Positions 10,119 through 17,369 of a stretch of 41,795 bases of DNA are shown here, one piece after another. Source of the DNA: an uncultured Clostridia bacterium (GTDB lineage: Bacteria > Bacillota > Clostridia > TANB77 > CAG-508); NCBI GenBank assembly GCA_934130435.1, contig CAKOYB010000010.1, forward strand, positions 1 through 41,795. Reading direction: 5' to 3'. The notes under the pieces are model-generated. The model had not been told where the DNA came from and made no database searches. It worked only from the letters and a program-made list of their open reading frames with translations. Position 1 is the first letter of the stretch, and the number at the start of each line of letters is the position of its first letter. Both the position numbers and the translations under genes were made by a program.

Positions 10119-10147
10119 AAAACTAGAATTTAAAATTCTAGTTTTTT
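10117..10147. terminator. Bidirectional terminator between dnaB and the HD-GYP gene
   Basis: Perfect 14-bp stem (10117-10130 with 10134-10147), A6 on the left and T6 on the right, three-base loop. It overlaps the dnaB stop by two bases and the first bases of the opposing stop, so it can end transcription from both sides. Confidence 0.85.
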
Positions 10148-11093
10148 AACGTACTTTTAATTTATTAATTATTTTAATTTCTTCATAGAGTTTTTTAATC
10201 ATATCCTCCTTAACAACTTTGGTATGTAAGTATTCTGATTTTACTTGATGAAAATTTTCAAAGGTTTCACCTGGAGCAAGAAGCATTTTAATGCCTTCAG
10301 CATAGTAGCTTTTATCCTTTTCTTTTGTAGCCTTTTCCATTTTACTATAATAAAGTTCGATTGAATCAAATCGCTTCAATTCCGTTTTAATATATTCAAC
10401 ATAATCAAAAATAGTTGCAATTTCATATATAATATCATCAATAACAACTTTAAATAAAATTTTAAGTATTCTAGGGTTAATTTTTCCAAGTTTTTTATTT
10501 GTTTTTAATTGATCTAAAGCAACAAGCTTAATGTGTTCTTCTGGGAGAGCATCCTTTATAAGCTCCCTTAAAGTTTCGGATATATTTATATGAGTTTTAT
10601 ATTGTCTTTTAGTAACAATAGCATCATATTCATCAGCAACTCTGATGATTTGAGCTATATACGGAATATCTTTTTTTGTTAAACCATATGGGTAACCAGT
10701 CCCATTTAATGCTTCATGATGGTACAAAGCACCTTTAGCATATGGCCTTAAATTAATATCACTCATGCACATTTCATAACCAATAGTTGTATGAGTTTTA
10801 ATTATTTCATACTCCTCATCAGTTAATTTTGCAGGTTTTTGCAAAATTTCCGGAGGAATTCTTAATTTACCAATGTCGTGTAAATAAGCACAAATTGTTG
10901 AATGAATAATTATCTGATGATTAAAATGCAAATATTCACAAATTCTACATACAAGATTTCCTACATTTTCGGAGTGACGTTTAGTAAAAGGATCCATTTT
11001 ATTTAAAATAGATAATTGATATCTCATAGTTTCATTTAAGTTATATGCCTTTAAACTAGCTGAATTGTAAAAATCGAAAGTATATTTTTTCAT
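10146..11093 (-). CDS. HD-GYP domain phosphodiesterase
   Basis: Predicted cytoplasmic cyclic-di-nucleotide phosphodiesterase of the HD-GYP class; most characterised members act on c-di-GMP. The protein is 315 residues from the ATG at 11093, chosen because GGAGG lies 8 bases upstream. A longer in-frame ATG further upstream overlaps this ribosome site and is rejected. The N-terminal 35 residues have no recognisable sensor domain. Metal and signature residues are present: H40, the HD pair 72-73 in HDIGK, H101, HHE at 125-127 and GTGYP at 131-135. The C-terminal 130 residues are helical with no domain I can name. It stands alone, convergent with dnaB. Substrate is inferred from the family. Confidence 0.88.
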   Translation of the reverse strand: MKKYTFDFYNSASLKAYNLNETMRYQLSILNKMDPFTKRHSENVGNLVCRICEYLHFNHQIIIHSTICAYLHDIGKLRIPPEILQKPAKLTDEEYEIIKTHTTIGYEMCMSDINLRPYAKGALYHHEALNGTGYPYGLTKKDIPYIAQIIRVADEYDAIVTKRQYKTHINISETLRELIKDALPEEHIKLVALDQLKTNKKLGKINPRILKILFKVVIDDIIYEIATIFDYVEYIKTELKRFDSIELYYSKMEKATKEKDKSYYAEGIKMLLAPGETFENFHQVKSEYLHTKVVKEDMIKKLYEEIKIINKLKVR

Positions 11094-11112
11094 ATGTAAA
11101 TCCTCCATATAT

Positions 11113-11141
11113 AATATATAAATAAAAAAGTAAAAAGTCAA
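11113..11141 (-). promoter_or_regulatory. Possible promoter of the HD-GYP gene
   Basis: On the minus strand TTGACT (11141-11136) is followed after 17 bp by TATATT (11118-11113). If used, transcription would begin almost at the ribosome site, giving a very short leader, so an alternative upstream start is possible. Confidence 0.4.
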
Positions 11142-11174
11142 TACTGAGACATTTGAGACGGAGAATTTTGAAAC

Positions 11175-11222
11175 AAAAATATAATGTTTAAAGCAGCGCA
11201 AACAATTAGTTTTTATTTATCG
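11175..11222. repeat. Family 1 repeat, diverged core-only copy
   Basis: The core of the 104-bp element is recognisable (AAAATATAATG, then the AAGCAGC loop, then CAATTAG and a T-rich end), but the outer palindromic arms are not evident. The inner stem reads GTTT/AAAC here and GTTC/GAAC in the two full copies, so pairing is kept by a double change. It lies just upstream of the HD-GYP gene. Confidence 0.65.
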
Positions 11223-11248
11223 AACTTTAAAATATAAAAAGATAAACC

Positions 11249-11352
11249 CACCCAAACTATATATTATTTTCTCTTTATAAAAAAATATAATGTTCTAAGC
11301 AGCACGAACAATTAATTTTTTTATTCATCAAAAATAATATATAGTTTGAGTG
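11249..11352. repeat. Family 1 palindromic repeat, left copy
   Basis: 104-bp element whose 22-bp ends are inverted repeats: CACCCAAACTATATATTA... at 11249-11270 against 11331-11352, with one mismatch (C opposite A at position 4). The interior carries a second hairpin TGTTC/GAACA with a loop containing AAGCAGC and flanking A-run/T-run arms. It is identical to the copy at 13119-13222 except at three positions, all in the outer stem. It could be a MITE-like element or a structured RNA; no transposase is near. Confidence 0.85.
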
Positions 11353-11379
11353 ATTTAAGTTAACACTTGTTGTTAGCCG

Positions 11380-11481
11380 TTTTGTATATTTTTAAAAAAG
11401 TTAAATCTCGACAGCCCATTGAGGTGGGGGAATACCTGCGTATGCCTTGGAGAGTTTAATCTTTTTAAAAAATATACAAAA
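11380..11481. repeat. Long imperfect hairpin with G/C-rich head
   Basis: Arms 11380-11409 and 11452-11481 match at 26 of 30 pairs. The 42-base head (11410-11451) has 24 G/C, far above its surroundings, and contains two small hairpins, CCCA/TGGG (loop TTGAGG) and ATAC/GTAT (loop CTGC), so a three-way junction is plausible. I do not recognise a known riboswitch class. The motif AGCCGTTTTGTATATT at its left edge recurs downstream of the other family 1 copy at about 13257-13273. Confidence 0.55.
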
Positions 11482-11533
11482 GGTAGGTTAGATAAATTAT
11501 TGTAATTTGCAATTTAATTTTTATATAAAACTC

Positions 11534-11562
11534 TTGCAAATCAAATATTCTTATGTAATAAT
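11534..11562 (+). promoter_or_regulatory. Possible promoter of the pilin-like gene
   Basis: TTGCAA (11534-11539) with AATAAT (11557-11562, preceded by TG) at 17-bp spacing. If it is the promoter, the (AC)13 tract and the hairpin at 11736-11771 lie in the transcribed leader. Confidence 0.35.
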
Positions 11563-11652
11563 AAAAGCAGTTAATTAAAGAAAAAGACAACGCAAGAAAA
11601 GATATAAAAGGAAAAATCACAAATGACAAAGCTTGTAACGGCTGAGGCTGTA

Positions 11653-11678
11653 ACACACACACACACACACACACACAC
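11653..11678. repeat. (AC)13 dinucleotide microsatellite
   Basis: Thirteen uninterrupted AC units between the possible promoter and the start of the pilin-like gene, 128 bp before the ATG. Tracts of this length are prone to slipped-strand length change and are rare in bacterial chromosomes unless under selection as phase-variation switches. Confidence 0.95.
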
Positions 11679-11735
11679 GGTAATTTAATAAATAACAAAA
11701 GAGCAGAAAATAAAACTGCTTTAGTTTGTGTATAT

Positions 11736-11771
11736 AAAAAGAGATGGATAAAATAAAATTCATCTCTTTTT
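11736..11771 (+). terminator. Terminator-like hairpin in the pilin-gene leader
   Basis: AAAAAGAGATG (11736-11746) pairs perfectly with CATCTCTTTTT (11761-11771). A weaker AGCAG/CTGCT hairpin precedes it at about 11703-11720. It sits 36 bp before the start codon, so it either ends upstream transcription or works as a leader attenuator. Confidence 0.65.
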
Positions 11772-11806
11772 GCGTTGAAAAAATAAAGAAGGAGGAAAAT
11801 GGAGAA

Positions 11807-12874
11807 ATGAAATTAACAAAAAATGAGAAAGGAATAACATTAGTTGCTTTAATAATAACAATAATAGTACTTTTGATATTAGCTATAGTAAGTATAAGAG
11901 CAATAAAAGATGGTGGAATACTAAGTAAAACTCAAACAGCAAAAGAAACATATTCAGAATCAGAAGAAAAAGAAAAAATACAACTAGCAATAAACCAAGC
12001 AGCAATAGATGGAATGGGAACAATAAACAAAGCTCCACTAGAAACAGCATTAAAAGAGCAATTCAAAGACGATTTTGAAATAACAAAAGAAACAGAAGAA
12101 TACTTTAAAGTAAAAATAAAATCAAGTGGAAGAATATACACAATAAACAAAAATGGAAATATAGGAGCAGTAGAAGAGGCAATAAAATTACCAGAAGACC
12201 TTAAAGAAGGATACGAAATTGAATTAGATGCAGATAAAGATGGAACAAAAGAAACATGGATAGTATTATATAAAAATACTGATAATATAGAAGTAATAAG
12301 CAAAAACACAATGGGAGAATTGACATTAGGAGTAAATGATACAGAAGCACAAAAAGCGGTACCAGCAGAGAATGAAAATTCACTAAAAGATGAAGAAAAG
12401 ATTAAAAGAGCAATATACTCATACAATCATGCAATAGATAGGCTAAATAATTATTGTGCAAGTTTAATAAAAATACCCAATGAAGGAGTAAGAAGTGTCG
12501 GAACCAATCCAAAGAATTCTGGTTCTCGAACGACAAGTAAACCATACGAAACAAATCCACCAGCAAATTGGACAGAAGAAAAAATAAAATTGCTAAAATA
12601 TGGAGAAGGTAAGGATACTAATTACCTAAGTGACCAAAAACAGATGAGCGAATTAAACATAATACGTTCAAACGATGATAATAAATATTGGTTAGGATCT
12701 CGATTTTGTGGAGAGAGAACTGGACCACGTGTGGATTTCAGTATAAGATTTTCTAATTTTGGAGACATTAATTATGATGGGGTTTCTTTGCTGAGGGTAT
12801 ACAAAGATAAAGACCCGAGGTTTATTGGAGGTACGTACGCGGTTCGTCCAATAATTAAACTCCAATATCCATAA
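11807..12874 (+). CDS. Pilin-like surface protein with lectin-fold-like C-terminus
   Basis: 355-residue exported protein. The ATG at 11807 is chosen because GGAGG lies at 11791-11795 and an earlier in-frame start would lie inside a terminator stem. The N-terminus is a type IV prepilin-like signal: KNEKG with cleavage expected after G9, then ITLVALIITIIVLLILA; the usual Glu at mature position 5 is Ala. A charged helix (SESEEKEKIQLAINQAAIDG) and a pilin-like head follow. The C-terminal ~130 residues (RLNNYC, RSVGTNPKN, YWLGSRF, then YAVRPIIKL at the end) resemble the C-type lectin/FGE-like domains attached to such pilins in clostridia, some of them retroelement-diversified. The 3' part is richer in G/C and uses CGA, CGT and AGG arginine codons, unlike its neighbours. 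Two family 1 repeats bracket the gene. Function (adhesion or ligand binding) is inferred. Confidence 0.8.
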   Translation: MKLTKNEKGITLVALIITIIVLLILAIVSIRAIKDGGILSKTQTAKETYSESEEKEKIQLAINQAAIDGMGTINKAPLETALKEQFKDDFEITKETEEYFKVKIKSSGRIYTINKNGNIGAVEEAIKLPEDLKEGYEIELDADKDGTKETWIVLYKNTDNIEVISKNTMGELTLGVNDTEAQKAVPAENENSLKDEEKIKRAIYSYNHAIDRLNNYCASLIKIPNEGVRSVGTNPKNSGSRTTSKPYETNPPANWTEEKIKLLKYGEGKDTNYLSDQKQMSELNIIRSNDDNKYWLGSRFCGERTGPRVDFSIRFSNFGDINYDGVSLLRVYKDKDPRFIGGTYAVRPIIKLQYP

Positions 12875-12942
12875 CCAAAGGGAACATTCATCAAGTTCTG
12901 GTCTTGTCAAGTCTAGTGTGTAAGTTTAAAAAATATTTTAAT

Positions 12943-12979
12943 AAAACGATATAGTAAAAAAGAAACTATGTCGTTTTTT
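12943..12979 (+). terminator. Terminator of the pilin-like gene
   Basis: AAAACGATATAGT (12943-12955) pairs with 12965-12977 with one G-U pair, followed by T-rich sequence. It lies 68 bp after the stop. Confidence 0.75.
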
Positions 12980-13114
12980 ATTGTATAGAAAACTAAAGAT
13001 TTCACGTATACAACAAGGTTAAGTTATTTTAGATAGTGCATATTTTTGAAGCAAAATGCACATATGGTGAAGCTACTTTTATTATTTATCAAGTTTTAGA
13101 TTATAGAAAGTATG

Positions 13115-13226
13115 AAATCACCCAACCTATATATTATTTTCTCTTTATAAAAAAATATAATGTTCTAAGCAGCACGAACAATTAATTTTTTTATTCATCA
13201 AAAATAATATATAGGTTGGGTGATTT
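13115..13226. repeat. Family 1 palindromic repeat, right copy
   Basis: The 104-bp core (13119-13222) has perfect 22-bp inverted ends (13119-13140 with 13201-13222), and the palindrome extends four more bases each side (AAAT/ATTT). It differs from the left copy at three outer-stem positions. One pair changes A-T to C-G in both partners, and a C-A mismatch becomes C-G. The 60-base interior is identical. Confidence 0.88.
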
Positions 13227-13295
13227 ATGTTATTAGATTTAATAAATATTTATTATCAGCCGTTTTATATATTCAAAATTAAACCCTAAAAAATA

Positions 13296-13340
13296 TAATA
13301 TATCAAAAAATCTTGTTTTTTTTGCTTTTTTGATATATTA
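13296..13340 (+). promoter_or_regulatory. Hairpin upstream of smc
   Basis: Perfect 15-bp A/T-rich stem (13296-13310 with 13326-13340) and a 15-base T-rich loop, ending 30 bp before the smc start. It overlaps the likely smc promoter, so cruciform formation or an antiterminator-like role is possible. Confidence 0.5.
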
Positions 13341-13341
13341 T
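13313..13341 (+). promoter_or_regulatory. Likely smc promoter
   Basis: TTGTTT (13313-13318) and TATTAT (13336-13341) with 17-bp spacing, 29 bp before the start codon. Confidence 0.45.
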
Positions 13342-13370
13342 TATCTATATTGTAAAAAAAGGGTGAAAAC

Positions 13371-16300
13371 ATGTATTTAAAAAAACTAGAATTGTATGGA
13401 TTTAAATCATTTGCAGATAGAACAACTTTAGAGTTTAGACCAGGTATTACAACAGTAATTGGACCAAATGGTTCTGGAAAAAGCAATATATCAGATGCTA
13501 TAAGATGGGTTCTGGGAGAGCAGAGCATGAAGTCTTTAAGAGGTACTAAGTCTGAAGATATTATTTTTGCTGGAACAGTTAATAGAAAATCTCTAGGAGT
13601 TGCAGAGGCTTCTTTGGTGTTTGATAATACAGATGGAAAACTACCTGTTGAATATAGTGAAGTAACAGTTACAAGAAAAATATACAGAAGTGGAGAGTCT
13701 GGATATTTTATAAATAAAACACCTTGTAGATTAAAAGATGTTCTAGAATTATTTATGGATACTGGAATAGGAAAAGATGGTTATTCAATAATTGGACAGG
13801 GTAAAATTGATGAAATATTAAGTAATAAATCTGAAGATAGAAGAAACATATTTGAAGAAGCAGCAGGGATTGTTAAATATAGAGTTAGAAAAGCAGAATC
13901 AGAAAAGAAATTAGAACAAACAAAACTAAATTTACTTAGAATAAATGATATATTATCTGAAATAGAACTTAATATTGAACCACTAAGAAAACAATCTGAA
14001 AAAGCAAAGAAGTACTTAGAATTAAGAGAGGAACTTAAGAAAATTGAAGTTGGATTGTTTATTAACAATATAGAAACATATAAAGAGAAGCTTTCTAAAA
14101 TAGTAGAAGATAAGGCAATTATTGATGATAATAATAAATTAGAACAAGATAAACAAGAAAAGCTAAATGAATTAAAAGAAAATTTAAAATTAGAAATAGA
14201 AAAACTTGGATTACAAATTGAAAGTATTCAGAATATTGGATTTGAAAGTGAAAAAAATAAAGAAAAAATAAGCTCAGAAATTAATTTAAGAAAAGAAAGA
14301 ATTGCTAACAATGAGTTAAATTTTTCAAGATTTACTGGTGAAATAGAAGATACAAAGCAAAGAATAAAAGACCTAGATGACGAAAAAGAAACAAAGCAAG
14401 AGAAAAAGAATAATTTGTTTAATAACAAAGAAAAATTTGAAAAAGAATTAAATGAGAAACAAAAAGAATTAGATGAATTATCAAATAAGTTGTCAGCAAA
14501 GGAACTAGAAATTGAAGATAAGAAAAAGAAAGTAGAAGAGAATACAGATAAAAAATACGAACTTGCAAATATTATAAATACATTAGAAGTTAATATAGAG
14601 AACATAGAAAAAAGAAAAAAGCAAATTAACAATGAGATAGATATCAGCATTTCAGAGCTAGACAGTACGCGAATAGCAAAGCAAGAAATTGAAAAAGAAT
14701 TTTACGATATAGAAAATAATAGAAATAAAATAAAAGAAGAATTAGAAAAAATATCTTCACAAAGAGAAGAAAACGAAAAAACAATACAAAAATTTGAAAA
14801 TGAAATTAATTTAGCACAATCAGAGTATAGAATAAAAGAATCTAAACTAAAATTCTTAGAAGAAACGGAAAAAGAAAAAGAAGGATACATTAAAAGTGTA
14901 AAAGCTTTGCTTTTAGAATGTGAAAAAAATAGTGAGTTGAAAAAAGGTTCACATGGCGTTTTAGCCAATATAATAAAAACACCAAGTGAGTATGAAACTG
15001 CAATAGAAATGGCGTTAGGTGCTGCTACTCAAAATATAGTAACAGACACAGAAAATGACGCAAAGAAATTAGTTGAATATCTAAGAGTTAATAACCTTGG
15101 AAGGGCATCATTTCTTCCAATTAGCTCTGTAAAGGGAAGTAAATTAGCAAAGTTCAAGAATATAGATGGAGTTATAGGAATTGCCTCAGACTTAGTTAAA
15201 TTTGATAAAAAATATGAACAGATTGTATTAAACTTGCTTGGAAGAACAATTATTGTACAGAATATGGATACAGCAATAAAACTTGCAAAGCAAAATAACT
15301 ATGGATTTAGAATAGTTACAATGCAAGGAGATATAATCAATGCAAGTGGGTCAATAACAGGTGGATCCGTAGCTAAAAAGACTGTTAATATCTTAAGTAG
15401 AACAAGACAAATAGAAGATTTGCAAAAAGAATTAAAAACACTTAAAAATAAAATTGATAAAGTTGAAAACCAAAAAGAAGAGTATTTAAAAGATGAAGAT
15501 ACAGTGATAGAGCAAATTACAGCAATAGAAAAAAACATGCAAGAAATAGATATTGTTTATGCAACAGACAAGCAAAAACTTTTAGCAATAAATGAAAATA
15601 TAGAAAAAATAGAAAATAGATTACAAAAACTTAGAACAGAACTTTCTCAACTTGATGAGCAAAGAATTTCAAATATAGAAGATAAAGAAAAGCATACTAA
15701 AGAAATAGAAGTAATAACAGAAGAATGCAAAGAATTAAAAGTTGCAATAGAGCAATTCGCAAACATGAATAAAGATGACCAAAAATATATAGATGATTTA
15801 AATTTAGATATAACAAATTTAAAAATATCTGTTTCATCATTTAATGAATCTGAAACATCTCTAAATGAAATACTAGAAAGAATAGAAACAGACATTAAGA
15901 ATAACAAAGATAGTATAGAAAGCAAAGAACAACAAAAAGTTAGTATAACAAATACAAATGAACAATTAAACAATGAAATAGAAGAACTAAAAGAAAAGAT
16001 AAAGGAAATTGACAACGAAGTTGAAAACAGTTCTGATGAAATTAAGAAATTAAAAAGTGAAAAACAACAAAAAACAATAGAGTTAAACACAACAGAAGAA
16101 AACATTACAAAGCAGTTTGAAATATTAAAGGAATTAAATGAACAATCACTAAAGATTGATGTGAAAAAGTCTAAACTTGAACAAGATATAGATCTTATTG
16201 TAAATAAATTATGGGATGAGTATGAATTAACACCAAATACAGTAACAGAATACGAAAAACCATCTAATATTCAAAATGCAACTAAATCAGTAAATGAATA

Positions 16301-16913
16301 TAGAAAACAGATAAAATCTTTAGGAGAAATAAATGTAAATTCAATAGAAGAATACACACAAACAAAACAAAGATACGATTTTATGTGTGAACAAAGACTA
16401 GACCTTGAAAATAGTATAAGCAAACTTAGAAAGGTTATTTCAAACATGACATCAGTAATGAAAGAACAATTTGCAGAAAAATTTAAAATGATTAATAGTA
16501 ATTTCTCAGAAGTATTTAAAGAACTATTTGGTGGAGGAAAGGCAGAGTTAACACTTACAGACGAAAATAACATACTAGAGTGTGGAATTGATATAAATGT
16601 ACAACCACCAGGAAAGAAATTGCAAAACATGAATTTACTATCAGGAGGAGAAAAAGCTTTTACAGCTATTGCAATTTTGTTTGCAATACTAAAAATAAAT
16701 CCATCACCATTTTGCGTACTCGACGAAATAGAAGCTGCACTTGATGACGTAAATGTTTATAAATATGCAGATTATTTAAAGAAATTTACTAAAAATACAC
16801 AATTTTTAGTAATTACACATAGAAAGGGAACAATGGAAGCAGCAGATACTGTATATGGAATAACAATGGAAGAAAACGGAATATCAAAATTACTTTCAAT
16901 GAAATTAAAATAA
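13371..16913 (+). CDS. smc: Chromosome segregation ATPase SMC
   Basis: Subunit of the SMC-ScpAB condensin that compacts and separates newly replicated origins. The protein has 1180 residues, the usual length. Walker A GPNGSGKSN is at 31-39. Two very long coiled coils (about 165-510 and 680-1000) flank a hinge at about 525-665 that begins GSHGVLANII and ends with SGSITGGSV. The ABC signature LSGGEK is at 1090-1095, followed by the Walker B segment CVLDEIEAALDD and the ITHRKGTM switch. The start ATG follows AAAGGGTG. In many Firmicutes smc sits with rnc and ftsY; here it stands alone between the pilin cassette and the str genes, which suggests rearrangement. Confidence 0.97.
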   Translation: MYLKKLELYGFKSFADRTTLEFRPGITTVIGPNGSGKSNISDAIRWVLGEQSMKSLRGTKSEDIIFAGTVNRKSLGVAEASLVFDNTDGKLPVEYSEVTVTRKIYRSGESGYFINKTPCRLKDVLELFMDTGIGKDGYSIIGQGKIDEILSNKSEDRRNIFEEAAGIVKYRVRKAESEKKLEQTKLNLLRINDILSEIELNIEPLRKQSEKAKKYLELREELKKIEVGLFINNIETYKEKLSKIVEDKAIIDDNNKLEQDKQEKLNELKENLKLEIEKLGLQIESIQNIGFESEKNKEKISSEINLRKERIANNELNFSRFTGEIEDTKQRIKDLDDEKETKQEKKNNLFNNKEKFEKELNEKQKELDELSNKLSAKELEIEDKKKKVEENTDKKYELANIINTLEVNIENIEKRKKQINNEIDISISELDSTRIAKQEIEKEFYDIENNRNKIKEELEKISSQREENEKTIQKFENEINLAQSEYRIKESKLKFLEETEKEKEGYIKSVKALLLECEKNSELKKGSHGVLANIIKTPSEYETAIEMALGAATQNIVTDTENDAKKLVEYLRVNNLGRASFLPISSVKGSKLAKFKNIDGVIGIASDLVKFDKKYEQIVLNLLGRTIIVQNMDTAIKLAKQNNYGFRIVTMQGDIINASGSITGGSVAKKTVNILSRTRQIEDLQKELKTLKNKIDKVENQKEEYLKDEDTVIEQITAIEKNMQEIDIVYATDKQKLLAINENIEKIENRLQKLRTELSQLDEQRISNIEDKEKHTKEIEVITEECKELKVAIEQFANMNKDDQKYIDDLNLDITNLKISVSSFNESETSLNEILERIETDIKNNKDSIESKEQQKVSITNTNEQLNNEIEELKEKIKEIDNEVENSSDEIKKLKSEKQQKTIELNTTEENITKQFEILKELNEQSLKIDVKKSKLEQDIDLIVNKLWDEYELTPNTVTEYEKPSNIQNATKSVNEYRKQIKSLGEINVNSIEEYTQTKQRYDFMCEQRLDLENSISKLRKVISNMTSVMKEQFAEKFKMINSNFSEVFKELFGGGKAELTLTDENNILECGIDINVQPPGKKLQNMNLLSGGEKAFTAIAILFAILKINPSPFCVLDEIEAALDDVNVYKYADYLKKFTKNTQFLVITHRKGTMEAADTVYGITMEENGISKLLSMKLK

Positions 16914-16920
16914 ATTAACA

Positions 16921-16955
16921 AAGCGGACTCTCAAAAAAGAGAGTCCGCAGCTTTA
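16921..16955. terminator. Bidirectional terminator between smc and a small minus-strand gene
   Basis: GCGGACTCTC (16923-16932) pairs perfectly with 16939-16948 around an A6 loop. AAAG/CTTT adds outer pairing. It serves smc on the plus strand and the small convergent gene on the minus strand. Confidence 0.8.
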
Positions 16956-16959
16956 ATTA

Positions 16960-17121
16960 CTAGGGAGGCGTAACAATAAGGTCAATCTTACTAAATAACC
17001 CTATGGGAACATATATTATCTCTTTTGAAAAGATGTTATAACCATATTCGTATAAAATGTCCTTAACTGCCTCGAGATTGGTAGAAATAGTCTTTTCACC
17101 ACATTTAATTGTGATATTCAA
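16960..17121 (-). CDS. Small hypothetical protein, 53 residues
   Basis: A short open frame with a TTG start at 17121, preceded at 7 bases by the very strong ribosome site GGGAGG, and a TAG stop at 16960-16962. The product begins NITIKCGEKTISTN and includes LEAVKDILYEYGYN and IYVPIGLFSKIDLIVTPP. The pattern of strand, strand, helix, strands recalls small ubiquitin-like/ThiS-type folds, but no diagnostic C-terminal GG is present and I do not assign a family. A promoter (17173-17201) and a shared terminator frame it. It is divergent from rpsL and convergent with smc. It is probably real; function unknown. Confidence 0.65.
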   Translation of the reverse strand: MNITIKCGEKTISTNLEAVKDILYEYGYNIFSKEIIYVPIGLFSKIDLIVTPP

Positions 17122-17172
17122 GAAATTCCCTCCCTAAAGATATAAATTCTTCCATATTAAGGAAGTAAACAT

Positions 17173-17201
17173 ATTTTACAATATTCGACATAAAAAATCA
17201 A
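17173..17201 (-). promoter_or_regulatory. Promoter of the small minus-strand gene
   Basis: On the minus strand TTGATT (17201-17196) and TAAAAT (17178-17173) are spaced by 17 bp, 52 bp before the TTG start. Confidence 0.55.
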
Positions 17202-17283
17202 CATGTAAACATAAAAAAGTAAAAATAATATAAAATTTGACACAAATTATAACATGGAAACCCAGAAATCCGTAAGAAAAGTA

Positions 17284-17312
17284 TTGACTTTTAATATTTA
17301 CGATAGTATAAT
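17284..17312 (+). promoter_or_regulatory. Promoter of the rpsL-rpsG-fusA genes
   Basis: TTGACT (17284-17289), 17-bp spacer, perfect TATAAT (17307-17312), 57 bp before rpsL. This is one of the best promoter matches in the window, as expected for ribosomal protein genes. Confidence 0.8.
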
Positions 17313-17369
17313 TAAATAGTTATTTTGTGTTTAGCAAAATAATAACAATTTAAAGGAGGTGAAATTTAA

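Larger units (their letters stand above)
11094..11806. other. Structured intergenic region upstream of the pilin-like gene
   Basis: This gap between divergent genes holds no credible coding sequence. In order it contains the HD-GYP promoter, a diverged core copy of repeat family 1 (11175-11222), a full family 1 copy (11249-11352), a long hairpin with a G/C-rich head (11380-11481), a possible promoter (11534-11562), an (AC)13 tract (11653-11678) and a terminator-like hairpin (11736-11771). Frames covering it are interrupted or have low-complexity translations. Confidence 0.7.
12875..13370. other. Intergenic region between the pilin-like gene and smc
   Basis: No coding sequence is seen. It contains a short moderately G/C-rich stretch directly after the stop (about 12875-12916), the terminator at 12943-12979, the right family 1 repeat (13115-13226), the shared AGCCGTTTTRTATATT motif (13258-13273), and the smc leader hairpin and promoter. 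Confidence 0.7.

Noticed and set aside
10146..11201. Longer start for the HD-GYP protein, with a hydrophobic N-terminus
   Set aside because: The extension runs through the promoter and ribosome-site region and includes the ribosome site as codons; the ATG at 11093 has GGAGG at ideal spacing.
11465..11698. Minus-strand open frame crossing the (AC)13 tract
   Set aside because: It encodes a low-complexity VCVCVC run with no ribosome site or family match; it is the by-product of the microsatellite and A/T-rich sequence.
11249..13226. CRISPR array or integron cassette site (attC)
   Set aside because: The repeats are few, long and far apart with a gene between them, no cas genes are seen, and the ends do not fit attC core sites; no integrase is present.
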